From: Xenopus tropicalis | Taxonomy: Eukaryota; Chordata; Amphibia; Anura; Pipidae | DNA length: 64,000 nt | NCBI RefSeq assembly: GCF_000004195.4 | Contig: NC_030678.2 | Coordinates: 37,553,701 to 37,617,700, forward strand | Direction: 5' to 3' | Shown here: piece after piece, positions 1-11,641 of the stretch | Layout: every line of letters starts with the position of its first letter | Position numbering within the stretch: the first letter of the stretch is position 1 | Position numbers and translations under genes: made by a program | Notes under the pieces: generated by a model | Told to the model about the DNA's origin: nothing | Databases searched by the model: none | Seen by the model: only the letters and a program-made list of their open reading frames with translations

Positions 1-846
1 GCCATTGTAAGCTTAGCTATTAATCTCTGTCTTAAATCAGTAGTCAGTATTTGTTCTTTGTCCTGACAGGATATTTGCTTCATTTAAAATTCATGCCATA
101 TATTGTGACTATTTTCAAAATGATTAAGCACTTTTTGTCCTTTAAATATTTCAAGACATTATATTTGTCCAAAATAATCATGTTTACATGCTAACATCTT
201 GTAGACTCGCAACTATTTATTTGCCATAATACAATGATGTTGCTAGACTTAACTGACTCGAAGAAAGTTGGTAAAGAAAACCGTTAAAAGGATGCACTAT
301 TTATCTCAACCACCCCTGATTGAAGGAAAAATTCCCCAGGAACTCCCCTAGGTGTTAAGTGTGATATATGCAAAGAAGAATAAACTATTGAAGAAACAGA
401 AAACAACCTATAGGGATCTTTCTAAAAGTGGTTTTGGTATAACAAAAACATACCTTATTTTGTCAAATTGTAAAATATAAGCAACACACATCTAAAAAAC
501 ATTAAAAGTAGCCAAGACTTTCCCAAGTTGTATACAGTTATTTGTACCTACGTATTGTTTTTGTGGAATCATTATGACCACACAAAATAATATTTTGGCA
601 AGTGTTCATGGATTTTAATTAATGATAGTGACTACAAGTTCTATTTTTTGTTTTAGAGGTTTTTTTTAACCCAGCAAGGAATGCTTGTATTGTTCTTATG
701 GGACCTCTCAGGTCTTACCCAGTGGACGTCTGTCTTGAACTGTATGGCATGTTTGTAATGAAGAGTAAGAAAAAACAAAACACAAGCTCCCTCGTTCCTT
801 GCTTAAGATGAATAGTTTGTCTAGCCTTTCTTAGTATCAGCTGTTA
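1..846. other. No gene seen
   Basis: AT-rich DNA with no conserved reading frame or recognised repeat; the Harbinger-type element begins at the right edge. Confidence 0.6.
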
Positions 847-1224
847 AGGTGGCCATACACGAGCAGATCCGCTCGCTTGGCGATGTCGCCAAGCGAGCGG
901 ATCTTCCCCCGATATCCCCACCTACGGGTGGGCTATATCGGGGAGCATTTAGGTTAAAAAAAAATAATCTGATCGTTTGGCCCCAGGGATTATCGGATTA
1001 TGTGGGCGGCAATGGGGCAGTCGGATCGGGGACCGCATCAACGAGCCGATGCGGTCCCCGATCCGACCAGATTTTCTAACCTGGCCGATCGAGATCTGGC
1101 CAATTTCAGGCCAGATCTCGGTCGGCCAGGCCGCTCTGGTCTCCCCATACACGGGCCGATTAGCTGCCGAATCGGTCCAAGGGACCGATATCGGCAGCTA
1201 TAGTCGGCCCGTGTATGGCCACCT
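847..1224 (+). mobile_element. Harbinger-type MITE, copy 1, made of serial hairpins
   Basis: This is a 378-bp element with termini AGGTGGCCATACAC and its complement, flanked by TTA at 844-846 and 1225-1227. A TTA/TAA duplication is the hallmark of PIF/Harbinger elements. The interior is a chain of near-perfect palindromes, for example around 865-903, 1017-1070, 1084-1125 and 1158-1215. It is nearly identical to the reverse complement of 29641-30022. It is far more GC-rich than its surroundings. Open frames across it are by-products of palindromy. Confidence 0.85.
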
Positions 1225-2431
1225 TTACTCTACTAGCCTTGCTGCCCTTCTTGGTAGTGTGACCTAAGGGCATGTCTAAAAATGTCTTAATATTGTACAC
1301 TTGACACTTCCCTTATGAATCTTCTATAATAGCTTAGCATTTAGAATAGCTTAGCATAGTTACATATTGTTTAATGATATAAACACCTCCATTCCAGAAT
1401 TGGGTAGATCTAGAAAGACAGGAAATACGATTACAATGAATTAAAATGTATTAACAGTGTGGTCAGCTCAACTTGAGCTGGTGGTTTAGATGACACCCTT
1501 TTTTGAATATAGAAATTGTGCTCTGTACAACTCCTTGTTCATATAGCACTCCTTCATTACATACAATGTTATATATTGTTTGGCTCCAACTGCTGGATCT
1601 GAAAAATGCTTTTTTAGACCAAACATTTATTTTATTCACCTTCCAGTGAGAACAATTCCATGGATAATACTCTAGTCTCAGATATGCCATATAAATCAGT
1701 TTAAGAGCTTTAATATACATCCATTTATCTGTGTTATGTAATATATTATTATAGTTTTTTTTTAATCATACCAGAGTATTCCAAACATATGAAAGCAAAA
1801 TATACTTTTTCTCCATAGAAATATAATTTATTCATAAAAAAATTCTTAAAAAACCAAGTTAGTTATTTATAATTGAATTTTTCAACCAATTAGGGCCTGA
1901 CATGACTGTAGAAAAAGTTAAATACATTCAAAGCTGATTAAGTCATTAATACTGTATATAATAACCACTGTCTATTTTAAACAATTTTCCATATTAAAAA
2001 TTACTAAAATAGATGATGATAACATGCTTTTACCCAGTAATTATAAGAAAATGAAGGAAAGTAATGAATCCTATTGCCTTGATGTACATTTGACAAAACA
2101 ATCTCCCAAAAATCTCCAAAAACAATCTACCAAAAGAAGTCCAAAATATAATCCCAAAATTAAAAAAGAGGGACTCTCTAAATGCATCCAAGCTAAGTCA
2201 TGAGAGAAACAAGTAGAAAAAGCCAAGTAATAAGTGAAACAAGTAGAAATATCAGGACCTACCCAAGTAAAATCAATGCCGTGTGTGTATAAACCCTGGG
2301 CCTATCACACAGTTGTAACTGCAGACTTAGTTGAAAGCAGTGTTATAAATAACTAGCACTCACCATTGTCGGATGGTGGTCTGGGTGCGTAGAGCCCCGA
2401 ACCCATAGCTTCAGGAGGCAAAACAAGCATT
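1225..2431. other. No gene seen
   Basis: AT-rich sequence with short homopolymer runs. A small direct repeat (ATAGCTTAGCAT) is at about 1328-1358. Only short chance frames. Confidence 0.6.
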
Positions 2432-2668
2432 TACAAAGAGAGTTCCATGTAGCAGTCTACCAAAGGATGTTCATCTAATACGACTTTTATGTCTTCATTA
2501 AAATCATTAAGCCTGATATGTTTCATGCGTCATCGCACTTATAGGCACCTATGATTAAGTGTGATGACGCACGAAACGCACATCAGCCATAATGATTTTA
2601 ATAGAAAAATAAAAGTTGTGTTTCAACAGATATCCTTTGGTAGACAGGTGCATGAAACTCTCTTTGTG
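2432..2668. repeat. Imperfect inverted repeat, arms about 110 bp
   Basis: ACAAAGAGAGTTCCATG at 2432 pairs with CATGAAACTCTCTTTGT ending near 2667. Inner pairs include CTACCAAAGGAT/ATCCTTTGGTAG, ATTAAAATCATTA/AATGATTTTAAT and CATGCGTCATCGCACTT/AGTGTGATGACGCACG. The axis is at ATAGGCACCTAT (2541-2552). Probably a palindromic transposon; target duplication not determined. Confidence 0.75.
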
Positions 2669-3487
2669 AATAGTTCCTTCTCCATAGTCTAAACCATTCC
2701 TTAGCATAGGCAAGCTGCTAGAAGCAACCAAATTTAAACCACTTTCTAAAAGCAATGTACAAACACTGGTTTCACAGAAAGAGCAGATTTCAACCACTGG
2801 AAATCCTGTTATAAATTAGGTGAGAGAAGGAAAACTGTATTAGAAAATGAAATCCAGTCTTTAAAAAATTGCAAAATTGTTGTTGGGATAGGATGAGGGA
2901 CTATATACTGTATGTGTTTTAGCTATTGCTGCAGAAACAAAGGCATGGATTTTGGCACAATTGCTTAGAAAAAAGTGATAGATTCTGACAAACACTTACC
3001 AGGCAGTTAGGAATGTGTTTAATAACTGTTCTGATTACTCAGAACCTTAATTCACATTATAAATAAGGGGAGCACTCACCAGGAAAGTAGCCCATATGTT
3101 GGTTACCCGTGCTACCACGCTTCCAAACGCCCCCGATCCAGGCGTACTTAAGCAGCAGTAAGAAAGGATTGAAGCGGAGCACTGGATTCTCTCTCAGTAA
3201 AAATATTTCTTTATTGCTTCCAGATTAAAAACATCACAAAGAGCCTTGCTTAACACGTTTCATGGCAACATGCCACTTCCTCAGAAGCTGCTACTGCTAC
3301 TGCTACTCAGAACCTTAAGAATTGCCCAATTTGAATCTGAGTAAACCTGCCTCAGAATGCATAAGGAGAACAGTGAACCAATTGCATACCCTTCGAGTGA
3401 TCCCACATTAAGTGGGACATGTTTTTGTAAGAAAAAGACACAAGTATGAATCAATTAAAAATAAGTGAACCAGGATGAAATCTAAAT
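2669..3487. other. No gene; possible old repeat at 3060-3310
   Basis: A GC-richer patch at about 3068-3300 with CACGCTTCCAAACGCC and CACGTTTCATGGCAAC, ending in a short GCTACT repeat (about 3291-3308). It looks like a dispersed repeat, but no second copy in the window confirms it. Confidence 0.4.
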
Positions 3488-3944
3488 GGCTGATTTACTA
3501 ACCCACGAATCCGACCCGAATTGGAAAAGTTCCGACTTGAAAACGAACATTTTGCGACTTTTTCGTATGTTTTGCGATTTTTTCGGATTCTGTACGAATT
3601 TTTCGTTACCAATACGATTTTTGCGTAAAAACGCGAGTTTTTCGTATCCATTACGAAAGTTGCGTAAAAAGTTGCGCATTTTTCGTAGCGTTAAAACTTA
3701 CGCGAAAAGTTGCGCATTTTTCGCGTAAGTTTTAACGCTACGAAAAATGCGCAACTTTTTACGCAACTTTCGTAATGGATACGAAAACTCGCATTTTTAC
3801 GCAAAAATCGTATTGGTAACGAAAAATTCGTAAAGAATCCGAAAAAATCGCAAAACATACGAAAAAATCGCAAAATACCGATCATTACGAAAAAAACGCA
3901 ATCGGACTCCATTCGACCCGTTCGTGGGTAAGTAAATCAGCCCC
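3488..3944. mobile_element. Long-palindrome member of the GGGGC...GCCCC TIR family
   Basis: The 457-bp segment from GGCTGATTTACTAAC to GTAAATCAGCCCC is a near-perfect inverted repeat along its whole length, with the axis near 3715-3722 (CGCATTTTTCGCG region). It is built from short CG-containing words such as TTTTTCGTA, TTGCGTAAA and ACGAAAA. TAAA-like sequence flanks both ends. Open frames on both strands are palindrome by-products. Confidence 0.85.
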
Positions 3945-4251
3945 TAAATATCAAAGGACAATAGAAAATGTATATTAGAATGGAATGGTCAATGGTCTCA
4001 AATGACATTTGGGGGCAGATTACTAAAATTCCATAATTTCTCATTTTATTTTATTTTCAAATTCGAAAATTAAAAAATTCAACTTTTTTGACATTTACTT
4101 CTACATGAACCCAGAACATTTAATCTGACGAATTATTGAATTCAGATTTTTAGCCATTTAGTAAATCTTGGAAAAGTTGCAGCGTTTTTTCTCTGAAAAA
4201 ATTCTAAATCGAGTTTAGAATTAAAAAATGATGAGCCCTTTATTATTTGTA

Positions 4252-4580
4252 CAGGTATAGGACCCGTTATCCTGAATGCTTGGATCCAAGGGTATTCCGG
4301 ATAAGGGGTCTTTCCGTAATTTGGATCTCCATACCTTAAGTCTACTAAAAAAATCAATAAAACATTAATTAAACCCAATAGGATTGGTTTGCATCCAATA
4401 AGGATTATTTATATCGTAGTTGGGATCAATTACAAGGTACTGTTTTATTACTACAGAGAAAAAGCAAATCAGTATTAAAATTCTAAATTATTTTATTAAA
4501 ATGGAGTCTATGGGAGATGGGCTTTCCATAATTCGGAACTTTCTGGATAACGGGTTTCTGGATAAGGGATCCCATACCTG
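4252..4580 (+). mobile_element. TA-flanked mariner-type MITE, copy a
   Basis: About 329 bp, beginning CAGGTATAGGACC and ending CCCATACCTG, with TA on both sides. Terminal inverted repeats extend for tens of bases (TTATCC...GGATAA blocks). The centre is AT-rich and encodes nothing. A TA target duplication fits Tc1/mariner. Confidence 0.85.
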
Positions 4581-6498
4581 TATTATCATGTGCATTGTGC
4601 AGATTAAGCAACAGTTTGCATGGGGTCCACCAAGTTATGTGAGTGGAAAAGTTAGTGATGGAAGAGAACGCAGTCTGTGAAACAAAAACTGTTTTAAAAT
4701 GTTAGAAACTAGAAGGGCTGATAAATGAGAAATGGATTAAGCAAAATAAGACAGTGTATACATAGAAAATGAGTCATACGGATAAAATATTTGGTTTAAA
4801 GGAGATTGTAAAGACCGGAATGATTCTGTTTTTTGCCAGGCATGGATACAGTTTGTCAAGAAGTCTCACCAAATGCACATCTGTACAGTACAGCACATTA
4901 CAATTTCATCCAATGTCCAGACTTCTGCAAATTAAGATACAGATCACTGTAAGCGTGCCTAAAGTACTTACAGTTTTGATTGTAGAGTACAAAAGAGCTA
5001 AGCTTTTGAATTCATTACATTGGTTTCTGTAGCTTTCTCTTTAGGAATTTTGCTTAGGGCTTGCAGCATTGCTAATTGGGACACTTGATACAGATATTCC
5101 TATTGACTTCAAAAGAAGTTTTCCTGTAATTTGTGCTTTTTCCTAATTAACCCCACGAGCAACTGCTTTTTTTTGCAGCAGATTACAATCAAACTGTTTT
5201 CAATATTTTTCATACCCAGGAATTTTTACTTTTTAAATGTACTTGGTAGTATTGGTTAGAGCAATATAATAAACCCAAACAACATTTTTTTCCTAATTAA
5301 CCTTTAGTAATACCAGCAAAAATTTTACAAGAGTTAAAAACATGCATGGGCTATTTATCAACTGTTAAACTATAGTAATAGTAAGAGACAAAAGGGGTTA
5401 TGTAATATCAGGAGCAAAGTTTGCTATACTTTTTATCACCTAAAGCAACCAATCAGAATATAGCATTTCTTTTCTGTTATAATTTGAGATTAAATAAAAC
5501 TTGAATTTGTGTATTTAATATGATGTTTTCTTGACTTAAAAAAAACAATATAGTAGTTCATTTTTATATGTAAATATGTGTTTTGATATAAAGAAATATA
5601 TATATATATATAATAGATGTAATTAGTTATAATTTCCAAGTTATGCTGACAGCAAGTTGGGTGATGAGGGTCATACATTTTTAGTTTATGAAGCTTCTGC
5701 ATATGATGAAATGCTCAATGGCGCAAAACGCATCAGGCAGGAGTGGCTGACATGAGGTATGCAGATAGAGGGAAGACATTGCTTTGTGGTGTGTTTTTTC
5801 ATATGATGTTTTTATGCTAATTCTTATTATTTGAATTTGGTTGCTCTGAACAAATAAATGCTTGAAATGAGTTACTCTACATATTGTTTGATTTAAAATA
5901 TACAATTGTCCTGTGAACTGAGAACAACCCCCAGGCAAAATCTGCATAATATGTTTTTCTTATATTATAGGATTGGAATTAAAAATAAATATTTAAAATA
6001 TTTAAATGAGAAAATTAGCAAATGGGAAGATATTTAGAACCAAAGGCAATATATAGTGAGTGAGTTATTGGCTAGGTAAAATATAATAATGGGACCTGAG
6101 AGCTTACATTAAGCATCTGCTACATATATTATCAATTGTTTATAAATATGTGCAAAGTATATTCTCACATCATAATAGTTGTAAATAACCCACAGACATT
6201 TGATTTAACACACCATGAATTTACTTGCTCAAAAGCAAAACAGTCTGTATAGTGCTATAAACTTGGCAGGTTTCCAGAAAAAAAAAAGCCCTAGAATGCA
6301 TTATAGTTTCTCGATGTACTGTACAAGATAACACGTTGGCTTTAGTACAACTAACAGAAATATAATTAATAAGTAATGCTATCACTATCCTCTATTTCCA
6401 CTGGGACAGTTTAAAACACGCTGAAGATGTTAAAACTAATTCAGCAGAGATCCGATGAGACAAATAGCTGTCTAAAATTGACAACTATAAATACACTA
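4581..6498. other. No gene seen
   Basis: AT-rich spacer with a TA run at about 5596-5613. A CGCAAAACGCATCAGGCAGG patch near 5717 recurs imperfectly and inverted at about 27987. Open frames here are under 90 codons and unconserved by eye. Confidence 0.6.
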
Positions 6499-6826
6499 CA
6501 GGTATGGGACCTGTTATCCAGAATGCTCCGGACCTGGGGTTTTCGGGATAAGGGATCTTTCTGTAACTTGGATCCCCATAACTAAAGTCTGCTAAAAAAT
6601 CATTTAAATATTGAATAAACTCAACAGGATTGTTTTGCCTCCAATAAGGATTAATTACATCTTAGTTGGGATCAAGTACAAGGTACTGTTTTATTATTAC
6701 AGGGAAAAAGGGAATCATTTTTAAAAATTGGAATTATTTGCTTATAATGGAGTCAATGGGAGATGGCTTTTCTGTAATTCGAAACTTTCTGGATAACAGG
6801 TTTCAGGATAAGGGATCCCATACCTG
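6499..6826 (+). mobile_element. TA-flanked mariner-type MITE, copy b
   Basis: 328 bp with termini CAGGTATGGGACC and TCCCATACCTG, and TA on both sides. It is more diverged in the centre than copies c and d. A poly-A run follows at about 6838-6850. Confidence 0.85.
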
Positions 6827-7164
6827 TACTAGAACTAAAAAAAAAAAAAAAGATAGGTACAGGGGTTTCCCAACAATAGGGCCAGATTCAAATCAATGAG
6901 AAAAAAAGTTATCTTTTGGTTTATGTAAAAACTCATGAACTCATTTAATTCAAAGAAAATTCAATTCCAGTTTTTTTCCCATACAGTTTTCATGTGATAA
7001 ACCTTTTTCTCACTAAACGGAATCTGGTCCAATGTGTGGTTGGATTTCTGCAGATGTATATATCATGCTTATGTTGACTACTGCCTTTTTTGATTTTCAG
7101 CCATTGAGTTATCAAACAGTATACAGGAAATTAAAATGTCTTTTTTTATATTGAATGTTTATTC

Positions 7165-7330
7165 AATTACTTAGGTTTTTGTTCAGCAGCTCTCCAGTTT
7201 GGTATTTCAACAAGAATCTGTTTGCTAGGGTCTAATATACCCAAGCAACCAGGCAGTAGTTTTAACAAAAAAATGGAAATATGAATAGGAAAGGTCCTAC
7301 ATAGAAACATAAGTAATATAAGTAACAATA
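7165..7330 (+). repeat. Dispersed repeat fragment (left part of the 54396 family)
   Basis: GTTCAGCAGCTCTCCAG, CCAAGCAACCAGGCAGTAGTT and GAATATGAATAGGAAAGG-type blocks match 54396-54520. After about 7330 the similarity is lost. Confidence 0.6.
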
Positions 7331-8998
7331 ATATTAATATTGTAGCCTGACTGGTCTCCACTTGATTTTAGCTACCCGGGTTTAGCCCCCATTTGAAAAC
7401 CATAAAGGGTCAGAAGAGAAAGGCAAAAAAATTCAAAAATGATCAAAAAAAATAAATAATGAAAACCAAACTTGCTAGAAATAGGCTTTGTACAATTTAG
7501 CTATTGTCATTCTTGTTACTGCCGGGTTTCATATGTGACTCTAATAATAAATATTCCCCAGAATTGATGATCAAACCTGAACTGCCACTCTTGACATCCC
7601 AGCAAAAAAAAAAAAAAACAACTTTTTTATAAAGTGCTCTTGAGCCATTTGAGTCTGTCATTTGTAATTAAATTAAATAATAGACCAAATAAAGCACAAC
7701 TGTTATACGACCTTATTTTCAAGATGTGCATGGAGTTTATGCACTGTTGAAAGTTAGAGGTTGGCAATAAGCAATGCCATAAATATCCATCAATATCTTC
7801 CAATATTTGTTTGCTTTATTCAGGGTAGAACCCACAAAAGGTGCAGTTTAGACATATTCAGAAAGTCACTGGCTATACATGATTGAGCTTTACATTTTAG
7901 GTGCTAGTTAAAAGGGAATAATCAGACATGGAAAAGGAAAGGGAGGGATTTATATGTAAGGTTGCCATCCTTAGAAATCCATAAATTATTTCTGGTAGAA
8001 AAAGCCCTAGCCAGTGATTTGACCTCTAGGTTGGTCAAATACTAGCTGGGTGGCAACCCTACTCTCTACATGGAAGAAACAAGCCTTCTATGCAAATGTG
8101 TTGCATTCTTCTGGTTCTTGGCTATGGTAAAGAAACACTTTTCTAACTAACAGGGCAGCAAATAATACATTGAAAACATTTCAATGAAGTATTAAAGTCA
8201 AATACAAGTAGAATCAAAGACCTGAAAACATATTTTTAAGATCTGCCAAGTAAACTGCTTAACAATATGAATTTGTGTTATGAAACGCTTAATAGGACAA
8301 AAAAAAAATTTACCTGTAAGTGCTTTAGAAACAGTCTCTAATTAAAACATTTGTCAGTAAAATTGTTTTCCAATAAAAGTGGCTAATCTTATATATTTAA
8401 AGATTAGTAGATTTAATTGGTGTAAATCGAACACTGTGTCAGATATTATACACTAGTGGAATAATAAGTAGAACTACCTAAATGTAGATTATACTAAACA
8501 TCTCTTCTGAGTATAAATGAATTGACCCTATTTCTGATTGCCTGCCTCAGGAACTAGACAGAACATCTATTATTTTAGCCATATAGAATTCCCCTCATTA
8601 TTGAGAATCCTTGCACATGAGAACACAGGAGAAAGATGCAACTTTCTATAATTATAATCAAAAAAGTAAACATAAAAAACGTTAATTAATTTAAAATACT
8701 ACCATGAAAAAAATCTGTTGACCATACCTGGGTAGCTTTTTGACGATCTGATAATTAATTTCCGACTAATGTTTAAAGCCCTGGAAAGGCCAACATTGAA
8801 AAGCAGGTCAACTAACAATCCCTATCTACACATTAGAATAATTGAAAAACATTAAAGGGAGGGTTTAACAATGTTCAAGATGCAATTTTTAAAACAATTT
8901 CACTTTTTTTTTGTACTAAACCCAACATTCAAATTACGGTTTACAAGTTGAATGTTTATTAAGGGCACAAAATGGGAATGTAAAACTTTGGAATCCAA
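7331..8998. other. No gene seen
   Basis: AT-rich spacer with a poly-A run near 7604-7618. Apart from the small inverted repeat at 7958-8060, no element was recognised. Confidence 0.6.
7958..8060. repeat. Short inverted-repeat element (AGGTTGCCA/TGGCAACCC)
   Basis: AAGGTTGCCATCC and GGGTGGCAACCC are about 80 bases apart, with no coding capacity. A similar single-sided sequence (AGGGTTGCCACTTC) occurs at about 48652. Possibly the same superfamily as 52949-53370. Confidence 0.4.
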
Positions 8999-9441
8999 GG
9001 GGCTGATTTACTAATCCACGAATCCGAATGAGAAAAATTTGGATTGGAAACGAACATTTTGCGACTTTTTCGTATTTTTTGTGATTTTTTTGTCGCCGTT
9101 ACGACTTTTCCGTAAATTGTTGCGACTTTTTCGTAACCGTTACGACTTGCGCGAATTGTCGCGACTTTTTCATAGCCATTACAAATTTCATGAATTGTCG
9201 CAACTTTTTCATTGCCATTATGACTTTGGTGAATTGTCGCGACTTTTTCATTGCCATTATAACTTGCGTGAATTGTCGCGACTTTTTCATAGCCATTACG
9301 ACTTTCGCGAATTGTCGCAACTTTCGTATTGAGAGCTCGAAAAGTCGCGACAATTCGCGAAAAAGTCGCAAAGTACCGATCATTATGAAAAAAACGCATT
9401 CGGACGCTTTTCGGACGTTCGTCAATTAGTAAATGTGCCCC
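8999..9441. mobile_element. GGGGC...GCCCC TIR element with a 39-bp tandem array
   Basis: 443 bp from GGGGCTGATTTACTAATCC to TTAGTAAATGTGCCCC. The outer arms resemble 3488-3944 (GAACATTTTGCGACTTTTTCG on the left, GTACCGATCATTA on the right). The centre is filled by a tandem repeat (9117-9332). Confidence 0.8.
9117..9332 (+). repeat. 39-bp tandem repeat, about 5.5 units
   Basis: Units of the type ATTGTCGCGACTTTTTCATA plus GCCATTACGACTTTCGCGA recur every 39 bases with point differences. Because 39 is a multiple of three, both strands show long open frames with a 13-residue period; these are not genes. Confidence 0.85.
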
Positions 9442-9891
9442 TAAGAGTGAATCTATGTGAGTTCAAATAGAAGTCAATGGGAGTTGTCTTAACAAAGTTT
9501 GTGATAAATTTTGAATTTTCATTTTTTAAAATCTTTGAATTTTTTGGGGGGAGATTGTGGAAAATAATGAGTAGAGTGCATTTGAGTTCTGTATATAGGC
9601 AAAAAATTGAGTTTGTTAAGTTTGAGAGTTCATTCAAATTAGAAAATGTAAAAAATTCAAATTTTGATTAATTGGCCTTCCACAATATAGCATTGCACTA
9701 AATATTGACCTTAACATGTATCTCAGTTAATGGGATTGGTGCAACTGGTCTTTACACATGTGTGGCCAAATTAACTAGTAAATATGATAGATTTAATAAT
9801 TTGTTTCTATATAATGTTTTTATAACTAAAACAATAGATAGAATACATTTTTAGCATTAACCTAATTTATGACTTGGACATTAGTGTTGTG

Positions 9892-10030
9892 GAATCTGTC
9901 AGCAAAAAATTAGCAAAATGCGAAAAATAACCCCAAATTTTTGTGCCAATTTCACAAAAAAATCTGCCAATGCCAAAACACAAAAATTTACAGCGAATCC
10001 ATGTCTGGCAATAAATTTCGCTCATCACTA
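9892..10030 (-). mobile_element. hAT-type MITE with perfect 8-bp target duplication
   Basis: 139 bp, starting TAGTGTTGTGGAATCTGTC and ending TTTCGCTCATCACTA. TTGGACAT occurs directly on both sides (9884-9891 and 10031-10038). An 8-bp duplication and TAGTG termini fit hAT elements. Confidence 0.85.
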
Positions 10031-10369
10031 TTGGACATATGTGTACATTTATACTTTTACTGCAAATTGTGAGGCTCTTTTGCATTTCTGGTAAGGCTCA
10101 AAAGGATTTCTCCTTTATCCATACATGCTTCTATAGTTATAAGAAATGTGTCATAATGCTGCACTCCAATGGGCTTTTTTTTACCAATTTTTGAGTTAAT
10201 TTGTTTGTATTTCTAAATTGACTAAACTTGCATACCAAAGGCTCACTTATTTATTAATAAGGAAATGTTTTTAAACAAAAAAAACTTGAATACCTCCATT
10301 TTGTTGAGTTTATAAACTCAAAAAATTAATCAGTTGACAGAGCTTCTCCAGCAGAATCTTGCATTCACA

Positions 10370-10790
10370 TGGGGCTAGCCATATTCTTTATTTCCCAGAG
10401 TGCTGTAGCCATGTGACCTGTGCTCTGATAAACGTTAGTCATACTTAGTGTACATACTTATATACTGCTCTGCTACAAGTGATTTCACCCCTATCAATTT
10501 TCTCCCCAGCAGACCATTAGCAGTACAATGGGAAGGCAGCTCCCAGTCAGAATAGCACTCAATAGTAAGAAATCCAAGTCTGACTCCTCCAGTTACATGG
10601 GTGTAGGAGAAACAATGGGTTATCTAAAAGCAGCAGATAAGCATATATTACAATTAAAAAAATATACATTTGTTGGTTTAAGATTAGAATATAATTTTAA
10701 GTGATAGAGTGAATTATTTGCTATGTAAACAGTGTAATTTAGAAATAAAATATTCACCATAAAATCATGACAAAATTCTGCATTAAAATC
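10370..10790 (+). repeat. Dispersed repeat, copy 1 (unfilled site)
   Basis: From GGGGCTAGCCATATTCTT through GTGACCTGTGCTCTGAT, CAATGGGAAGG, AAATCCAAGTCTG, CTCCAGTTACATGGG to GTAAACAGTGTAATTTAG. The same blocks recur in the same order at 10848-11641 and 54396-54847. Family not named; it encodes nothing visible. Confidence 0.75.
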
Positions 10791-10847
10791 TATTTTTTAG
10801 AAATGAAGAGATTTTTTTTTAATATTTAATTTTGAAATTTTACATAG

Positions 10848-11641
10848 GGCTAGCCATATTCTTCCTTTCCCAGGGTGCTGCAGCCATGTGACCTATGCTC
10901 TGATCAGCTTCGGTCACACTTTAATGCTGAGCTGCAAGTTGTAGTGATATCACCCCTCTCCCTCCCACCCCAGCAGCCAATCATCAGAACAATGGGAAGG
11001 GAGCAAGATAGCAGCTACCAGTAGGTATCAGAATAGCACTTAATATTAAGAAATCCAAGTCTGGCTTGGGGCTTCTCCAGTTACATGGGAGTAGGAGTAA
11101 CAATAGATGATTTGCAAGCAATTCTAATGTGTAGCACTGGCTCCTTCTGAAAGCTCAGACTCAGGCACAATGCACTGAAATGGCTGCCTACACACCAATA
11201 TTACAGTTAAAAAAAATTGCGTCAAGAATAAAATGTTAAATGGTTGTGTGAATAATTTTCTATGTAAACTGTGTACAGGTATAGGACCCATTATCCAGAA
11301 TGCTCGGGACCAAGGGTATTCCGGATAAGGGGTCTTTCCGTAATTTGGATCTCCATACCTTAAGTCTACTAAAAAATCAATAAAACATTAATTAAACCCA
11401 ATAGGATTGTTTTGCATCCAATAAGGATTAATTATATCTTAGTTGGAATCAATTACAAGGTTCTGTTTTATTTCTACATAGAAAAAGGAAATCAGTTTTA
11501 AAATTCTGAATTATTTGATTAAAATGGAGTCTATGGGAGACGGGCATTCCGTAATTCGAAGCTTTCTGGATAACGGGTTTCCGGATAAGGGGTCCGATAC
11601 CTGTAATTTAGAAATCAAAGTATACCATAAATATCATGACA
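10848..11641 (+). repeat. Dispersed repeat, copy 2 (filled by mariner-type MITE)
   Basis: It repeats the blocks of copy 1 (GGGCTAGCCATATTCTTC, GTGACCTATGCTCTGATC, CAATGGGAAGG). It continues past the MITE at 11276-11603 with TAATTTAGAAATCAAAG...CCATAAATATCATGAC, matching copy 1. Confidence 0.75.
11276..11603 (+). mobile_element. TA-flanked mariner-type MITE, copy c
   Basis: 328 bp with termini CAGGTATAGGACC and TCCGATACCTG. It sits inside the second copy of an older repeat. The first copy of that repeat (near 10733-10750) shows the uninterrupted sequence GTGTAATTTAG, so the TA duplication is directly visible. Nearly identical to copy d. Confidence 0.92.

Noticed and set aside
8959..9399. 146-codon minus-strand frame with a 13-residue repeat
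   Set aside because: The period comes from the 39-bp tandem repeat inside a TIR element; frames stay open on both strands because the unit is a multiple of three.
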